Notes: generated by a model from the sequence alone, not told the origin. DNA of 64,000 nucleotides from Burkholderia sp. MS389 (GCF_016899425.1 NZ_CP045994.1:2976001-3040000); one strand, 5' to 3'; positions 8,280 to 18,606 are shown, counted from the stretch's first letter. Translations and numbers: made by a program.

Positions 8280-8942
8280 TCAGCTTTCCTTGACGACCAT
8301 GTAGCCGAGCCCGCGCACGTTGCGGATCAGGTCCGAGCCGAGCTTCTTGCGCAGCGCGTGGATGTAGACCTCGACCGTGTTGCTGCCGATCTCCTCGCCC
8401 CAGCCGTACATCTTCTCCTCGAGCTGACTCTTCGACAGCACCGCGCCCGGCCGCGCGAGCAGCGCCTCGAGCAGCGCGAACTCGCGCGCGGACAGCGCGA
8501 CGGGCGCGCCGTCGAGCGTCACCTGGTGCGCGGCCGGATCGAGCGTCAGCGCACCGTGGCGGATCAGCGACTCGCTGCGCCCGGCCTGGCGGCGGATCAG
8601 CGCGCGCATCCGCGCGCCGAGCTCGTCGAGATCGAACGGCTTGACGAGGTAGTCGTCGGCGCCCGCGTCGAGCCCCTTCACGCGATCGGCGACCGCGTCG
8701 CGCGCGGTGACGATCAGCACCGGCAGCGCCAGCCCGCGCCCGCGCAGCGTGCGCAGCACGTCGATGCCGTCGCGCTTCGGCAGCCCGAGATCGAGCAGCA
8801 GCAGATCGTACGTCTCGCCGCCGAGCGCCGTCAGCGCGGCGTCGCCGTCCTGCACCCAGTCGACCGCAAAGCCGTCCGAGCGCAGCGCCTTGCGCACGCC
8901 TTCGGCAATCATTCGATCATCTTCGACAAGCAGAATCCGCAT
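8280..8942 (-). CDS. OmpR-family response regulator (QseB/PmrA-like)
   Basis: A 220-residue regulator with receiver domain (acid pocket EDD, phospho-acceptor Asp51 in LLLLDLGLPKRDG, conserved Lys in YLVKPFDLDEL) and a winged-helix DNA-binding domain (about 125-220, ending NTVEVYIHALRKKLGSDLIRNVRGLGYMV). The QseB/PmrA subfamily recognises direct CTTAAG half-sites, like those before htrA. The start at MRILLVEDD (8942) is chosen over MRGP at 8954, by alignment with the family. First gene of an operon with the kinase; divergent from the PBP4 gene. Confidence 0.92.
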   Translation of the reverse strand: MRILLVEDDRMIAEGVRKALRSDGFAVDWVQDGDAALTALGGETYDLLLLDLGLPKRDGIDVLRTLRGRGLALPVLIVTARDAVADRVKGLDAGADDYLVKPFDLDELGARMRALIRRQAGRSESLIRHGALTLDPAAHQVTLDGAPVALSAREFALLEALLARPGAVLSKSQLEEKMYGWGEEIGSNTVEVYIHALRKKLGSDLIRNVRGLGYMVVKES

Positions 8943-9127
8943 CGGGCCACGCATCCATGGGGCGAGTCAAACACGGCGACCATTGTAGCGCCGCGAATCG
9001 CGTGCGCGGCACCCTGCAATGCAACAGTAAGGCGGATTGCAAGGGGCGTGCCGCGACTTGTCTCTACAATGTGCGCTTCGGCGCCCCGCGCGCCCTGCCC
9101 GAGCCCCCGCTTTTCCCGTATTCGCCC

Positions 9128-10660
9128 ATGCCGATTTCCGATCTTTCCGCCCGGTTCGCCCCTCGCGCCCGCGTCTGCCTGCGGGCGGCCGCCGTCGTCG
9201 CCACCTGCACCGCGCTCGCGTTCGCGCCGCCCGCGCAGGCCCGCAAGAAATCCCACAAGGAAGCGCGCAAGAGCGCCGTCGTGTCGCCGGCCGCGCGCGC
9301 GGCCGGCCTGCCGGCATCGGTGCTCGTCGCGCTGCAGCGCGCGAAGGTGCCGGCATCGGCGATGAGCGTCGTGGTCGAGCGCGTCGGCGATCCGCAACCG
9401 CTGATCGCGTGGAATGCGAGCCGGCCAATGCTGCCGGCCTCGACGATGAAGCTCGTGACGACCTTCTCGGGCCTGTCGATCCTCGGCCCCGACTACCGCT
9501 GGCGCACGACCGCGTACACGGACGGCACGATCGACCCCGACGGCACGCTGCAGGGCAACCTGTACATCAAGGGCACCGGCGATCCGAAGCTCGTGCCCGA
9601 AGAGTTGATCGACCTCGTCGACAAGCTGCGCAAGGCCGGCGTCAAGCGCGTGGCCGGCGGCCTCGTGCTCGACAAGAGCTATTTCGCGGCGTCGACGCGC
9701 GACCTGCCGTCATTCGACGACGATGCAAGCGCGCCGTACAACGTCGGCCCCGATCCGCTGCTGTACGCATTCAAGGCCGTGTCGTTCACAGTCACGCCGG
9801 GCGACGACGGCAAGGTCGCCGTCGACGTGCTGCCGCCGCTCGCGGACCTGTCGATCGACAACCAGCTCGTCGAAGGCTCGGGCTCGTGCAGCGCGGCCGC
9901 CGCGGCCGCGCGCCCGACGCTGACCGCCGGCGGCGGGATCATGACCGCGTCGTTCGCCGGCGACTACCCGCTGCGCTGCGGCGCGCACACGACCAACCTC
10001 GCGATCCTCGATCACACGACGTTCTTCGCACGCGGCTTCCTCGCGCTGTGGCAGCAGGACGGCGGCACGATCGCGGGGCCCGTGAGCGAAGGCAAGGTGC
10101 CGACCACCGCGCGGCCGCTCGCCGTGCATCACAGCCCGGTGCTCGGCAGCATCGTCTACGACATCAACAAGTTCAGCAACAACGTGATGGCGCGCAACCT
10201 GTTCCTGACGATCGGCGCGGTCAGCGGCAAGCCGCCCGCGACGCCCGAGCAGTCGAGCCGCGCGATCCAGGCGTTCCTGCAGAAGAACGGCATCGCGATG
10301 CCCGATCTCGTGCTCGAGAACGGCTCGGGGCTGTCGCGCGAAGAGCACGTGAGCGCGCTGTCGCTCGCCGCGCTGCTGCAGGCCGCGAACGCGAGCCCCG
10401 TCGCGCAGGCGTTCGTCGATTCGCTGCCGATCGCCGGCATCGACGGCACGATGAAGAACCGCCTCACCAACGCCGGCGTGCTCGGCAACGCGCACATCAA
10501 GACCGGCACGCTGCGCGACGTGCGCGCGATCGCCGGCTACGTCGCCGGCGCGGACGGCCAGAGCTACGTCGTCGTCAGCTTCATCAACGACGATCGCGCG
10601 GAAGGCGCACGCGCCGCGCACGACACGCTGCTCGAGTGGATCTACGCGGGCGCGCACTGA
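9128..10660 (+). CDS. dacB: D-alanyl-D-alanine carboxypeptidase/endopeptidase (PBP4)
   Basis: A 510-residue periplasmic class C penicillin-binding protein that cleaves peptidoglycan cross-links and terminal D-Ala. The signal peptide ends near AFAPPAQA. The penicilloyl-serine motifs are all present: Ser105-x-x-Lys108 (PASTMKL), SNN (NKFSNNVMARNL) and KTG (HIKTGTLRDVRAIAGYV), with the large insertion between the first two that is typical of DacB. The start at 9128 is the only Met giving a proper signal peptide; the frame is open upstream to 8957. It is divergent from the response regulator gene, so the two share a control region. Confidence 0.93.
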   Translation: MPISDLSARFAPRARVCLRAAAVVATCTALAFAPPAQARKKSHKEARKSAVVSPAARAAGLPASVLVALQRAKVPASAMSVVVERVGDPQPLIAWNASRPMLPASTMKLVTTFSGLSILGPDYRWRTTAYTDGTIDPDGTLQGNLYIKGTGDPKLVPEELIDLVDKLRKAGVKRVAGGLVLDKSYFAASTRDLPSFDDDASAPYNVGPDPLLYAFKAVSFTVTPGDDGKVAVDVLPPLADLSIDNQLVEGSGSCSAAAAAARPTLTAGGGIMTASFAGDYPLRCGAHTTNLAILDHTTFFARGFLALWQQDGGTIAGPVSEGKVPTTARPLAVHHSPVLGSIVYDINKFSNNVMARNLFLTIGAVSGKPPATPEQSSRAIQAFLQKNGIAMPDLVLENGSGLSREEHVSALSLAALLQAANASPVAQAFVDSLPIAGIDGTMKNRLTNAGVLGNAHIKTGTLRDVRAIAGYVAGADGQSYVVVSFINDDRAEGARAAHDTLLEWIYAGAH

Positions 10661-10993
10661 CGCTCCGCGCACCGCGCATCGGGCCGTCGTGACAACGCGG
10701 CCCGCGCTCCCGCTGCTCCGCGTCGCCCGCGAAATTTCGCGCTGCGCGGTTTGAAACGCCGCCGCCACCCTCGTGCAACGCGCTGTGCGCACGCCATGCC
10801 CGCAAAACGGGGCCGCACCGCCCGGCCCCGTGCAGTACGGATTCCGTAGAAACCCTGTCCTCAGAGGGAACCCTCTACGCTGCCCCCTCGCCTAGCGCGT
10901 GGCGATTGCGTAGGCTGTTGGCCTGACCGATATCTACAACGGGCCACACGCCCGGCCTCATGGCTTGCAGGGGAACGAAGGAGACACTCGCCC
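10661..10993. other. Intergenic region after dacB
   Basis: A 333-base gap with no supported gene. It contains a strong hairpin at about 10808-10833 (ACGGGGCCG, 7-base loop, CGGCCCCGT) without a T-run on the plus strand but with TTTT on the minus strand. It may end dacB transcription imperfectly. The ribosome site GGAG for the next gene is at the right end. Confidence 0.5.
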
Positions 10994-11908
10994 ATGCGAT
11001 TCGACGTCGAATTGCTTCTGCTCGCGCTGGCGCCCGTCTTCCTGCTCTGCATCGCGTGGGAGGCCTGGCACCTCGCCCGCACCCGTGCGCACGACCGCAT
11101 CTATGCGTGGCGCGACACGCTGTGCAACGCGGCGCTCGCGCTGATGCACCAGGGCGCCGACAAGCTCGCATGGCTGTTCGTGATTCCCGTCTATGCGTAC
11201 TGCTACCGGCACTATCGTCTTTACACGTGGCACGACGGCTGGCTGTCGTTCGCGGTGCTGTTCGTCGCGCAGGACTTCCTCTACTACGTGTTCCATCGCG
11301 CGAGTCATCGCGTGCGCTGGCTGTGGGCCGCGCACGTCGTGCACCACTCGTCCGAGCGGATGAATTTCTCGACCGCGTTCCGCCAGAGCCTGATGTACCC
11401 GGTCTCGGGCATGTGGCTGTTCTGGCTGCCGCTCGCGTTCGCCGGCTTTCCGCCGCAACAGGTCGTCGGCATCGTGCTGATCAACCTCGCGTTCCAGTTC
11501 TTCGTGCACACGCAGGCGATCGGCAAGCTCGGCTGGCTCGAATACGTGCTGAACACGCCGTCGATCCACCGCGCGCACCATGCGCGCAACGCGCGCTACA
11601 TCGACCGCAATTACGCAGGCGTCCTGGTGATCTGGGATCGCCTGTTCGGCAGCTATGTCGACGAAACGCCCGACGATCCGCCGCAGTACGGAATCGTCGA
11701 GCGGCTCGGCTCGAACAACCCGCTCGTCGCGACGTTCCACGAGTGGGTGGCGATGGCGTCCGACGCGTGGCGCGTCGGCGGATGGCGCAACAAGCTGCGC
11801 GCGATTTTCGGCCCGCCCGAATGGGCGAGCGCTTATCATGCGCAGATTGCCGAGGCCGCGAACCAGGATCCGCGCACCGTGCCGCCGGCGGCTGCGCACG
11901 ACCGATAA
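10994..11908 (+). CDS. Sterol desaturase / fatty acid hydroxylase family membrane protein
   Basis: A 304-residue di-iron membrane oxygenase of the fatty acid hydroxylase superfamily. Three histidine clusters that bind the iron pair are visible: FHRASH (HxxxH type), HVVHH and HRAHH, with an extra His between. Four or five hydrophobic segments surround them. The ATG follows GAAGGAGACACT. The family modifies sterols, hopanoids, sphingoid or alkyl-glycerol lipids; Burkholderia makes hopanoids, but the substrate here is not determined. Apparently a stand-alone gene. Confidence 0.85.
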   Translation: MRFDVELLLLALAPVFLLCIAWEAWHLARTRAHDRIYAWRDTLCNAALALMHQGADKLAWLFVIPVYAYCYRHYRLYTWHDGWLSFAVLFVAQDFLYYVFHRASHRVRWLWAAHVVHHSSERMNFSTAFRQSLMYPVSGMWLFWLPLAFAGFPPQQVVGIVLINLAFQFFVHTQAIGKLGWLEYVLNTPSIHRAHHARNARYIDRNYAGVLVIWDRLFGSYVDETPDDPPQYGIVERLGSNNPLVATFHEWVAMASDAWRVGGWRNKLRAIFGPPEWASAYHAQIAEAANQDPRTVPPAAAHDR

Positions 11909-12004
11909 ACCGTTTCAGCCAACGGCCGCCGCGCAGCCCGGAACCGAGCAGGCACGCGGCAGATGAGAAACACATCAGGGCCATATCTACGAGGAGATAG
12001 AACG

Positions 12005-13144
12005 ATGCAGACACAACAACACGCACTTTCCCGCACGCGTGGGCGCATGCTGCGCACCGCGCAGGTCGCGATCGCCGGCGCCGCGCTCGCGCTGCTCGCC
12101 GCATGCGGCGGCGGCGACGACAACAACGGCAGCAGCGCGTCGACCACGCCGCCGTCGGGCGTGAAGATGCAAATCGTGTCGTTCGGCGACAGCCTGTCCG
12201 ACGTCGGCACCTACTCGCAAATCAAGCTCGGCTTCGGCGGCGGCCGCTTCACGACCAACCCGGGCCAGGTGTGGACGCAGAACGTCGCGCAGTACTACGG
12301 CGACACGCTGCAGCCCGCCAACCAGGGCGGCTTCGGCATCCCGCTGCAGGCCACCGGCGGCCTCGGCTACGCGCAGGGCGGCTCGCGCGTGACGCTGCAG
12401 CCGGGCATCGGCCATGCGGACGCGAGCGTGCCGAACCCCGACTACGCGCAGGCGACCACCACGCCGATCGCCGATCAGGTCAAGCAGTACCTGACGCAGC
12501 ACGGCAGCTTCAACGCCGGCCAGATCGTGCTGATCAACGGCGGCGCGAACGACATCTTCTACCAGGCCCAGGTCGCGCAGGCGCAAGGCAATACGCCGGC
12601 CGCGCAGCTCGCGGCGGCGCAGGCGATCGGCCTGGCCGCGCAGCAGCTCGGCGGAATCGTCCAGCAGATCGTCGCGGCAGGCGCCACGCACGTGTTCGTC
12701 GCGAACGTGCCGGACATCGGCGGCACGCCGCTCGCGCTGCAGGGCGGCACGCAGGCCGCGTTCACGCAACTGTCGGGCCTCTTCAACCAGACGCTGGCCG
12801 GCACGCTGGCCGCGCTGAAGGTCGACACCACGAAGGTCGCGGTGGTCGATTCGTTCACGTGGCAGGACGGCATCGCGGCCAACTACCAGGCGAACGGCTT
12901 CAGCGTGAAGAACACCGATACGGCCTGCAACCTGAAGGCGATGGTCCAGGCCGCGACGCAGTACGGCGTCGCGAACGCGACCGCGTTCGGCTCGTCGCTG
13001 TTCTGCTCGCCGCAGACCTACACGGTCGCGAACGCGGACCAGACCTACATGTTCGCCGACACGGTCCACCCGACCACGCGCCTGCATGCGCTGTTCGCGC
13101 AGTACGTCGAACAGCAGATCGCGAAATCCGGCGTCGGCAAGTAA
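12005..13144 (+). CDS. SGNH/GDSL-family esterase lipoprotein
   Basis: A 379-residue exported lipid hydrolase. The signal peptide has a lipobox (ALALLAAC, then GGGDDN). The GDSL block (VSFGDSLSDVGTY) carries the catalytic Ser, the NGGAND block supplies the oxyanion residues, and a C-terminal DTVHPTTRLH holds the catalytic Asp/His. It resembles outer-membrane-associated SGNH esterases. Start chosen for the GAGGAG ribosome site and proper signal peptide. It is monocistronic, with a strong terminator just after it. Confidence 0.9.
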   Translation: MQTQQHALSRTRGRMLRTAQVAIAGAALALLAACGGGDDNNGSSASTTPPSGVKMQIVSFGDSLSDVGTYSQIKLGFGGGRFTTNPGQVWTQNVAQYYGDTLQPANQGGFGIPLQATGGLGYAQGGSRVTLQPGIGHADASVPNPDYAQATTTPIADQVKQYLTQHGSFNAGQIVLINGGANDIFYQAQVAQAQGNTPAAQLAAAQAIGLAAQQLGGIVQQIVAAGATHVFVANVPDIGGTPLALQGGTQAAFTQLSGLFNQTLAGTLAALKVDTTKVAVVDSFTWQDGIAANYQANGFSVKNTDTACNLKAMVQAATQYGVANATAFGSSLFCSPQTYTVANADQTYMFADTVHPTTRLHALFAQYVEQQIAKSGVGK

Positions 13145-13169
13145 GCCGCCGGCCACGCGCCCAAGCGAA

Positions 13170-13205
13170 AACGCCTGACCGGTTCGCGCCGGTCAGGCGT
13201 TTTTT
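13170..13205 (+). terminator. Rho-independent terminator after the GDSL gene
   Basis: Perfect 13-bp stem AACGCCTGACCGG/CCGGTCAGGCGTT with loop TTCGCG, followed by T residues. It lies 25 bases after the stop codon at 13144 and just before the convergent tsaC gene. Confidence 0.92.
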
Positions 13206-13233
13206 CATTCTCGAGCGGAAGGCGAAGGCTGCG

Positions 13234-14262
13234 TCAGTCGCGCGCTTCGAACGCGGCCGCCGCGCGGCCGAGACGATCGTTGACCGCGATCCATTCGACG
13301 GTCTCGGGCAGCTTCTCGACGAGGATGCGCGCGACCTGCGCGCGGTCGAGCGCCCTCAGCATCCCGTACAGGTCGCGCGCATAGGCCTGCGGATCTTCCG
13401 GCGCCGCGATGAAATGCACGCCGTCGGCCTGCGCCCAGTGCGCTGCCCGCGATGCGCGCGCGACGAGCGCGACGCGCTCGCCGTCGGTTTGCGCGGCCGC
13501 GAGCAGCGGCTCGAGCGCGTCGAACGGCAGCAGCGCGAGCGGCGTGCGCGGCGCGTAATGCGCTTTCAGCGTGCCCGACGCGCGCGGCGCCGTCGCATCG
13601 CTGCCGTCCGGCAGCCTCGGTGCGCGGCCGAGCACGTCGGCGATCTGTTGCGGCGTCACGTGGCCCGGGCGCAGCAGCGCCGGGAAGCCGCGCGACAGGT
13701 CGAGAATCGTCGACTCGATGCCGACTTCGGACGCGCCGCCGTCGAGCACGTGCACGGTATCGCCGAACTCGTCGCGCACGTGCTGCGCGGTCGTCGGACT
13801 CACGTGGCCGAACCGGTTCGCGGACGGCGCGGCCACGCCGCCATGGCCGCCGCGCCGCGCGCTGAACGCGGCCAGCAGCGCCTGCGCGACCGGATGCGAC
13901 GGACAGCGCAGCCCGACCGAATCCTGCCCGCCGCTCACGGCATCGGGAATGCGCGCATGGCGCTTCAGGATCAGCGTGAGCGGGCCCGGCCAGAATGCAT
14001 CGATCAACGCGTGCGCGTCGGCCGGCAGGTCGTCGGCCCAATAGCCCGGGTCGCCGCCGGGCGGCAGATGCACGATCACCGGATGGTTCGCGGGCCGCCC
14101 CTTCGCCGCATAGATGCGCGCGACGGCCTCGGGGTTCGCCGCGTCGCCGCCGAGCCCGTAGACGGTCTCGGTCGGAAACGCGACGAGCTGGCCCGCGTCG
14201 AGCAGCGCCGCGGCCGCGTCGATCTGCGCGGGCGTCACGTGCTTCGGGAGATCGATGGACAT
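13234..14262 (-). CDS. L-threonylcarbamoyladenylate synthase, long Sua5 form
   Basis: Makes threonylcarbamoyl-AMP from Thr, bicarbonate and ATP for the universal t6A37 tRNA modification. The YrdC domain (1-210) shows the KxR/SxN signature (AFPTETVYGLGGDA, KGRPANHPV, APSANRFGHVSPTTAQHV). The remaining 130 residues are the Sua5 C-terminal domain, so at 342 residues this is the Sua5-type, not the short TsaC. It starts 11 bases after purK and ends the minus-strand run of pur genes. Confidence 0.93.
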   Translation of the reverse strand: MSIDLPKHVTPAQIDAAAALLDAGQLVAFPTETVYGLGGDAANPEAVARIYAAKGRPANHPVIVHLPPGGDPGYWADDLPADAHALIDAFWPGPLTLILKRHARIPDAVSGGQDSVGLRCPSHPVAQALLAAFSARRGGHGGVAAPSANRFGHVSPTTAQHVRDEFGDTVHVLDGGASEVGIESTILDLSRGFPALLRPGHVTPQQIADVLGRAPRLPDGSDATAPRASGTLKAHYAPRTPLALLPFDALEPLLAAAQTDGERVALVARASRAAHWAQADGVHFIAAPEDPQAYARDLYGMLRALDRAQVARILVEKLPETVEWIAVNDRLGRAAAAFEARD

Positions 14263-14273
14263 CGGCCCGCGCC

Positions 14274-15470
14274 TCAGTCGAGCGGCACGCGCAGCAGGTG
14301 CGCGCACGCGGTGGCGGCGGCGACGGCTTCGTCGCGCGTCTCGGCCGTGAAGTTCACGTGGCCCATCTTGCGGCCGACGCGCGCTTCTTCCTTGCCGTAC
14401 AGATGCAGGTGCGCGGCCGGCATCGCGGCGACCGTGTCCCACGGCGGCGTGACGGCGTCGGCCGCCGCACCATTGGGAAACCACACGTCGCCGAGGATGT
14501 TCAGCATCGCGGCTGGCGAATGCTGGCGCGGATTGCCGAGCGGCATGCGCGTCATCGCGCGCACCTGCTGCTCGAACTGGCTCGTTGCGCACGCATCGAC
14601 CGTGTAGTGGCCGGAGTTGTGCGGGCGCGGCGCCATTTCGTTCGCGACGAACGAGCCGTCCTCCAGCACGAAGAATTCGACGCACAGCACGCCGACGTAG
14701 CCGAGCGTATCGGCGATCCGCACGGCCGCCTGCTGCGCCTCTTCGACGCGCGCGGCGTCGGCCGCCGGCGCCGGCACGACCGTCAGCGCGAGAATGCCGT
14801 TGTGATGCACGTTCTGCGCGAGCGGGAACGCGGCCGAGCGGCCGTCGGCGCCGCGCGCGATCAGCGCCGACACTTCGTATTTCAGCGGCAGGCGCTTCTC
14901 CAGCACGCACGGCACGCCGCCGAGCGCGGCATGCGCGTTGCGCGCTTCCTGCGCGGTGGCGACACGCACCTGGCCCTTGCCGTCGTAGCCGAGGCGGGCC
15001 GTCTTCAGGATGCCCGGCAGCACCGCGTCGAGCGCCGCATCGTCGAGCGCGACGAGCGCCGCCGCCGATTCGATCACGACGTGCGGCGCGACCGGCACGC
15101 CCGACGCCTCGATGAATCGCTTCTCCGCGATCCGGTCCTGCGCGACCGCGACGCAGCGGCCGGCCGGTGCGACGAACGTCGTGCGCGCGAGGAAATCGAG
15201 GCTCGCGGCCGGCACGTTCTCGAACTCCGTCGATACGGCGTCGCACAGGTCCGCCAGTTCGGCGAGCGCGGCTTCGTCGTCGTACGCCGCGCGCAGGTGG
15301 CGATCGGCGACCGCGCCGGCGGGGCTCGTCGGATCGGGATCGAGCACGGCGACGCGATAGCCCATCGACTGGGCGGCAAAGCAGAACATGCGGCCGAGCT
15401 GGCCGCCGCCGACCATGCCCAGCCACGCGCCGGGCAGGATCGGGGAAACGGAATCAGGAGTTGCGGTCAT
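14274..15470 (-). CDS. purK: N5-carboxyaminoimidazole ribonucleotide synthase
   Basis: An ATP-grasp ligase of de novo purine synthesis that converts AIR, ATP and bicarbonate to N5-CAIR, the substrate of PurE. The 398-residue protein begins with a Rossmann-like start ([22 protein letters not shown]) and has the ATP-grasp core ([43 protein letters not shown]). Encoded 90 bases after purE in the same operon. Confidence 0.96.
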   Translation of the reverse strand: MTATPDSVSPILPGAWLGMVGGGQLGRMFCFAAQSMGYRVAVLDPDPTSPAGAVADRHLRAAYDDEAALAELADLCDAVSTEFENVPAASLDFLARTTFVAPAGRCVAVAQDRIAEKRFIEASGVPVAPHVVIESAAALVALDDAALDAVLPGILKTARLGYDGKGQVRVATAQEARNAHAALGGVPCVLEKRLPLKYEVSALIARGADGRSAAFPLAQNVHHNGILALTVVPAPAADAARVEEAQQAAVRIADTLGYVGVLCVEFFVLEDGSFVANEMAPRPHNSGHYTVDACATSQFEQQVRAMTRMPLGNPRQHSPAAMLNILGDVWFPNGAAADAVTPPWDTVAAMPAAHLHLYGKEEARVGRKMGHVNFTAETRDEAVAAATACAHLLRVPLD

Positions 15471-15560
15471 GTCAGTGGTCGGTCGCGGCGGAACGCGGAA
15501 AGGCCCGCCGCAGTAGGAAAATCCGGCGCCGGCCGCATCGTGCGGCCGCGCGCCATGCCG

Positions 15561-16082
15561 TCATTCCAGCGGCGGCAGCACCATCGCGTGCGCGGCTTCG
15601 TTCTGGCGCACGCGGAACGCGGCGAGCCGGTTCGCGTAGTCGACCGAGTTCCCGGACAGGATCGACACCGCGAACAGCGCGGCATTCGCGGCGCCGGCCT
15701 CGCCGATCGCGAACGTCGCGACCGGCACGCCCTTCGGCATCTGCACGATCGAGTGCAGCGAATCGACGCCCTTCAGGTATTTGCTCGCGACCGGCACGCC
15801 GAGCACGGGCACCGTGGTTTTCGCGGCGAGCATGCCGGGCAGGTGTGCGGCGCCGCCGGCGCCCGCGATGATCGCGCGGAGCCCGCGCTCGCGCGCCTTC
15901 TCCGCATAGTCGAACATCTCGTCGGGCATCCGGTGCGCGGACACGACCTTCGCTTCGTACGGCACGCCGAATTCCTGCAGGATGGCGACCGCGTGCTTCA
16001 TCACGTCCCAGTCGGAACTCGAACCCATCAGCACGCCGATCAGCGGCGCGCTGTGCGTGTGGGCGGTCTGGACTTCACTCAT
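15561..16082 (-). CDS. purE: N5-CAIR mutase
   Basis: Class I PurE, which rearranges N5-CAIR to CAIR. The 173-residue protein contains the diagnostic [16 protein letters not shown] phosphate-binding start, SAHRMPDEM with the catalytic His, and [16 protein letters not shown]. It starts 17 bases after purC and pairs with purK downstream. Confidence 0.97.
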   Translation of the reverse strand: MSEVQTAHTHSAPLIGVLMGSSSDWDVMKHAVAILQEFGVPYEAKVVSAHRMPDEMFDYAEKARERGLRAIIAGAGGAAHLPGMLAAKTTVPVLGVPVASKYLKGVDSLHSIVQMPKGVPVATFAIGEAGAANAALFAVSILSGNSVDYANRLAAFRVRQNEAAHAMVLPPLE

Positions 16083-16099
16083 TCTCTTATCTTCCTCGA

Positions 16100-16990
16100 T
16101 CAGGCGAGCGACTGGCCCGTGATGCGCTCGAGCGCTTCCTGGTACTTCGCGGCCGTCTTCTCGACGACGTCGGCCGGCAGCGCCGGCGCCGGCGCCGTCT
16201 TGCCCCACGGCTGCGCCTCGAGCCAGTCGCGCACGAACTGCTTGTCGAACGACGGCGGGTTCGTGCCGACTTCGTACTGGTCGGCCGGCCAGAAGCGCGA
16301 CGAATCGGCGGTCAGCACTTCGTCCATCAGATACAGCTTGCCGTGGTTGTCGAGGCCGAATTCGAACTTCGTGTCGGCGATGATGATGCCGCGCGTCGCC
16401 GCGTAGTCGGCCGCTTCCTTGTACAGGCGGATCGAGATGTCGCGGATCGTCGCGGCCAGCTCGGTGCCGATGCGGCGCTCGGTTTCCTCGAACGTGATGT
16501 TCTCGTCGTGCTCGCCCATCTCGGCCTTCGCGGCCGGCGTGAAGATCGGCTCGGGCAGCTTCTGCGCGTTCTGCAGGCCTTCCGGCAGCTGCACGCCGCA
16601 CACGGCGCCCGACGCCTGGTATTCCTTCCAGCCGCTGCCGGCCAGGTAGCCGCGCACGACCGCTTCGATCATGATCGGCTCGAGGCGCTTGACGACCACG
16701 CCGCGGCCCTTCACCTGCTCGACCTCGTCGGCCGCGACGACCGCTTCCGGCGCGTCGCCCGTCAGGTGGTTCGGCACGATGTGCGCGAGCTTGTCGAACC
16801 AGAAGTTCGCCATCTGGTTCAGCACGCGGCCCTTGTTCGGAATCGGCTCGCCCATCACCACGTCGAAGGCCGACAGGCGATCGGTCGTGACGATCAGGAG
16901 CTTGTCGTTGCCGACCGCGTAGTTATCGCGAACCTTGCCGCGACCGAGAAGCGGCAGCGAGCGGAGCGTGGATTCGTAAAGGGTAGACAT
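16100..16990 (-). CDS. purC: SAICAR synthase
   Basis: Joins CAIR and aspartate with ATP to form SAICAR in purine synthesis. A 296-residue protein of the longer PurC type, with [19 protein letters not shown] at the N-terminus, the [22 protein letters not shown] segment and DTKFEFGLD near residue 215. First gene of the purC-purE-purK-tsaC run; the gap before it contains the fba terminator. Confidence 0.96.
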   Translation of the reverse strand: MSTLYESTLRSLPLLGRGKVRDNYAVGNDKLLIVTTDRLSAFDVVMGEPIPNKGRVLNQMANFWFDKLAHIVPNHLTGDAPEAVVAADEVEQVKGRGVVVKRLEPIMIEAVVRGYLAGSGWKEYQASGAVCGVQLPEGLQNAQKLPEPIFTPAAKAEMGEHDENITFEETERRIGTELAATIRDISIRLYKEAADYAATRGIIIADTKFEFGLDNHGKLYLMDEVLTADSSRFWPADQYEVGTNPPSFDKQFVRDWLEAQPWGKTAPAPALPADVVEKTAAKYQEALERITGQSLA

Positions 16991-17016
16991 CGTCTTTTCG
17001 CAGATAAGGAGCCAAA

Positions 17017-17058
17017 CAAAAAGGGAAACGCCGTTCCCCGCGGCAGGCGGGAACGGCG
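17017..17058 (-). terminator. Terminator after fba
   Basis: A 10-bp stem CGCCGTTCCC/GGGAACGGCG (17029-17038 and 17049-17058) followed on the minus strand by TTTCCCTTTTT. It lies about 165 bases past the fba stop and just before purC, separating the glycolytic and purine units. Confidence 0.75.
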
Positions 17059-17223
17059 GTCTTGCAATACGTCGGCGAACCGGCGGGCGCAGCGCCCGGG
17101 CGGCTGCCGGCCGGCCCTTGTTCGGCCGGACGGAACGGCTGCCGGGGCCGGATCAAATCCGGCCGAACGGGCAGCCAGCCCATGCCCGGCGGCAGAACCG
17201 GGCGGGGCAATCGTACTACAGTC

Positions 17224-18288
17224 TCAGCGCACGACCTGTGCGAGCGCGCCCGACTTGTACTGCTCGGCGATCTTGTCGAGCGACACCGGCTTGATCTTGC
17301 CGGCCTGGCCTTCGCAGCCGAACGCGAGGTAACGGTCGACGCACACCTGCTTCGCGGCTTCGCGCGCGGGCTTCAGGTAGTCGCGCGGATCGAACTTGCC
17401 CGGGTTCTCGAACAGGTAGCGGCGGATCGCGCCGGTGATCGCGAGACGCAGGTCGGTGTCGATGTTGATCTTGCGCACGCCGTGCTTGATGCCTTCCTGG
17501 ATTTCCTCGACCGGCACGCCGTAGGTTTCCTTCATGTCGCCGCCGAATTCGCGGATCTCGGCCAGCAGTTCCTGCGGCACCGACGACGAACCGTGCATCA
17601 CCAGGTGCGTGTTCGGAATGCGTGCGTGGATTTCCTTGATGCGCTGGATCGACAGGATGTCGCCCGTCGGCTTCTTCGAGAACTTGTACGCGCCGTGCGA
17701 CGTGCCGATCGCGATCGCGAGCGCGTCGCACTGCGTGAGCTTCACGAAGTCGGCGGCCTGCTCCGGATCGGTCAGCAACTGCTCGCGGGTCATCGTGCCT
17801 TCCGCGCCGTGGCCGTCTTCCTTGTCGCCCTTCATCGTCTCGAGCGAGCCGAGCACGCCGAGTTCGGCTTCGACCGTCACGCCGATCGAGTGCGCCATCT
17901 CGACGACCTTGCGCGACACGTCGACGTTGTACTCGTACGACGCGACCGTCTTGCCGTCGGCTTCGAGCGAACCGTCCATCATCACGCTCGTGAAGCCGCT
18001 GCGGATCGCGGCCGTGCAGACCGCCGGCGACTGGCCGTGATCCTGGTGCATCACGACCGGGATGTGCGGATACGATTCGACCGCTGCTTCGATCAGGTGG
18101 CGCAGGAACGGCTCGCCCGCGTACTTACGCGCGCCGGCCGATGCCTGCATGATCACGGGCGCGCCGACCTGATCCGCCGCCGCCATGATCGCCTGGACCT
18201 GCTCCAGGTTGTTCACGTTGAAGGCCGGCAGGCCGTAACCGTGCTCTGCCGCGTGGTCCAGCAATTGACGCATTGATACGAGAGGCAT
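17224..18288 (-). CDS. fba: Class II fructose-1,6-bisphosphate aldolase (Calvin type)
   Basis: Zinc-dependent aldolase that interconverts fructose-1,6-bisphosphate with DHAP and GAP. The 354-residue protein shows the zinc/catalytic blocks [45 protein letters not shown] and [11 protein letters not shown]. The C-terminal region with [29 protein letters not shown] is typical of the FbaA/CbbA group of beta-proteobacteria. Encoded after pgk and pyk on the same strand; the gap before it holds the pyk terminator, so it probably has its own promoter. Confidence 0.95.
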   Translation of the reverse strand: MPLVSMRQLLDHAAEHGYGLPAFNVNNLEQVQAIMAAADQVGAPVIMQASAGARKYAGEPFLRHLIEAAVESYPHIPVVMHQDHGQSPAVCTAAIRSGFTSVMMDGSLEADGKTVASYEYNVDVSRKVVEMAHSIGVTVEAELGVLGSLETMKGDKEDGHGAEGTMTREQLLTDPEQAADFVKLTQCDALAIAIGTSHGAYKFSKKPTGDILSIQRIKEIHARIPNTHLVMHGSSSVPQELLAEIREFGGDMKETYGVPVEEIQEGIKHGVRKINIDTDLRLAITGAIRRYLFENPGKFDPRDYLKPAREAAKQVCVDRYLAFGCEGQAGKIKPVSLDKIAEQYKSGALAQVVR

Positions 18289-18606
18289 TGTGGAACTCCT
18301 TGGAATGAAAACCGGTGCGCCCTGACGCCGGCGCGGCGCTCACTCCCCTCTGAACCGGGACGGCGCGGCGCGGCTGAGCGTCGAATAGCCGCATTTTATC
18401 GCGAAGCGCCTCCGATTCCGACCGCCCGGTGGCGCCCGCTCGCAATTTGTTACGTTCGCACGGCACAATCGGGCCAAAAAGGAGAAAAAAAGCCGCGCGG
18501 GGCTTCGGACCCCGCGCGGCCTGCGCGCAAAAAAACGGTGCCGGATCAATTGCAGCCGATCCGGGCCGCCGGTCTGCCGGCCGGCGCGATGCGGTTCAGC
18601 CGGCGC
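18289..18606. other. pyk-fba intergenic region
   Basis: A 318-base gap with the pyk terminator in its right part and presumably the fba promoter near the left end. An AT-rich stretch at about 18394-18400 could be a minus-strand -10 element, but no matching -35 is clear. No gene is seen. Confidence 0.4.
18485..18520 (-). terminator. Strong terminator after pyk
   Basis: Perfect 11-bp stem GCCGCGCGGGG/CCCCGCGCGGC with loop CTTCGGA (18492-18520), followed on the minus strand by seven T. It ends the pgk-pyk transcript about 90 bases after the pyk stop. Confidence 0.92.

Noticed and set aside
7359..9365. A 668-codon plus-strand frame across the kinase and regulator genes
   Set aside because: The opposite strand encodes clear two-component proteins; this frame is Arg/His-rich and spans gene boundaries, so it is a shadow.
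10808..10833. Hairpin after dacB as a normal terminator
   Set aside because: The stem is strong, but the plus strand has no T-run; it is described only as part of the gap.
12103..14607. An 834-codon plus-strand frame through the GDSL gene, its terminator and tsaC
   Set aside because: It runs through a strong terminator and two real genes on different strands; not a gene.
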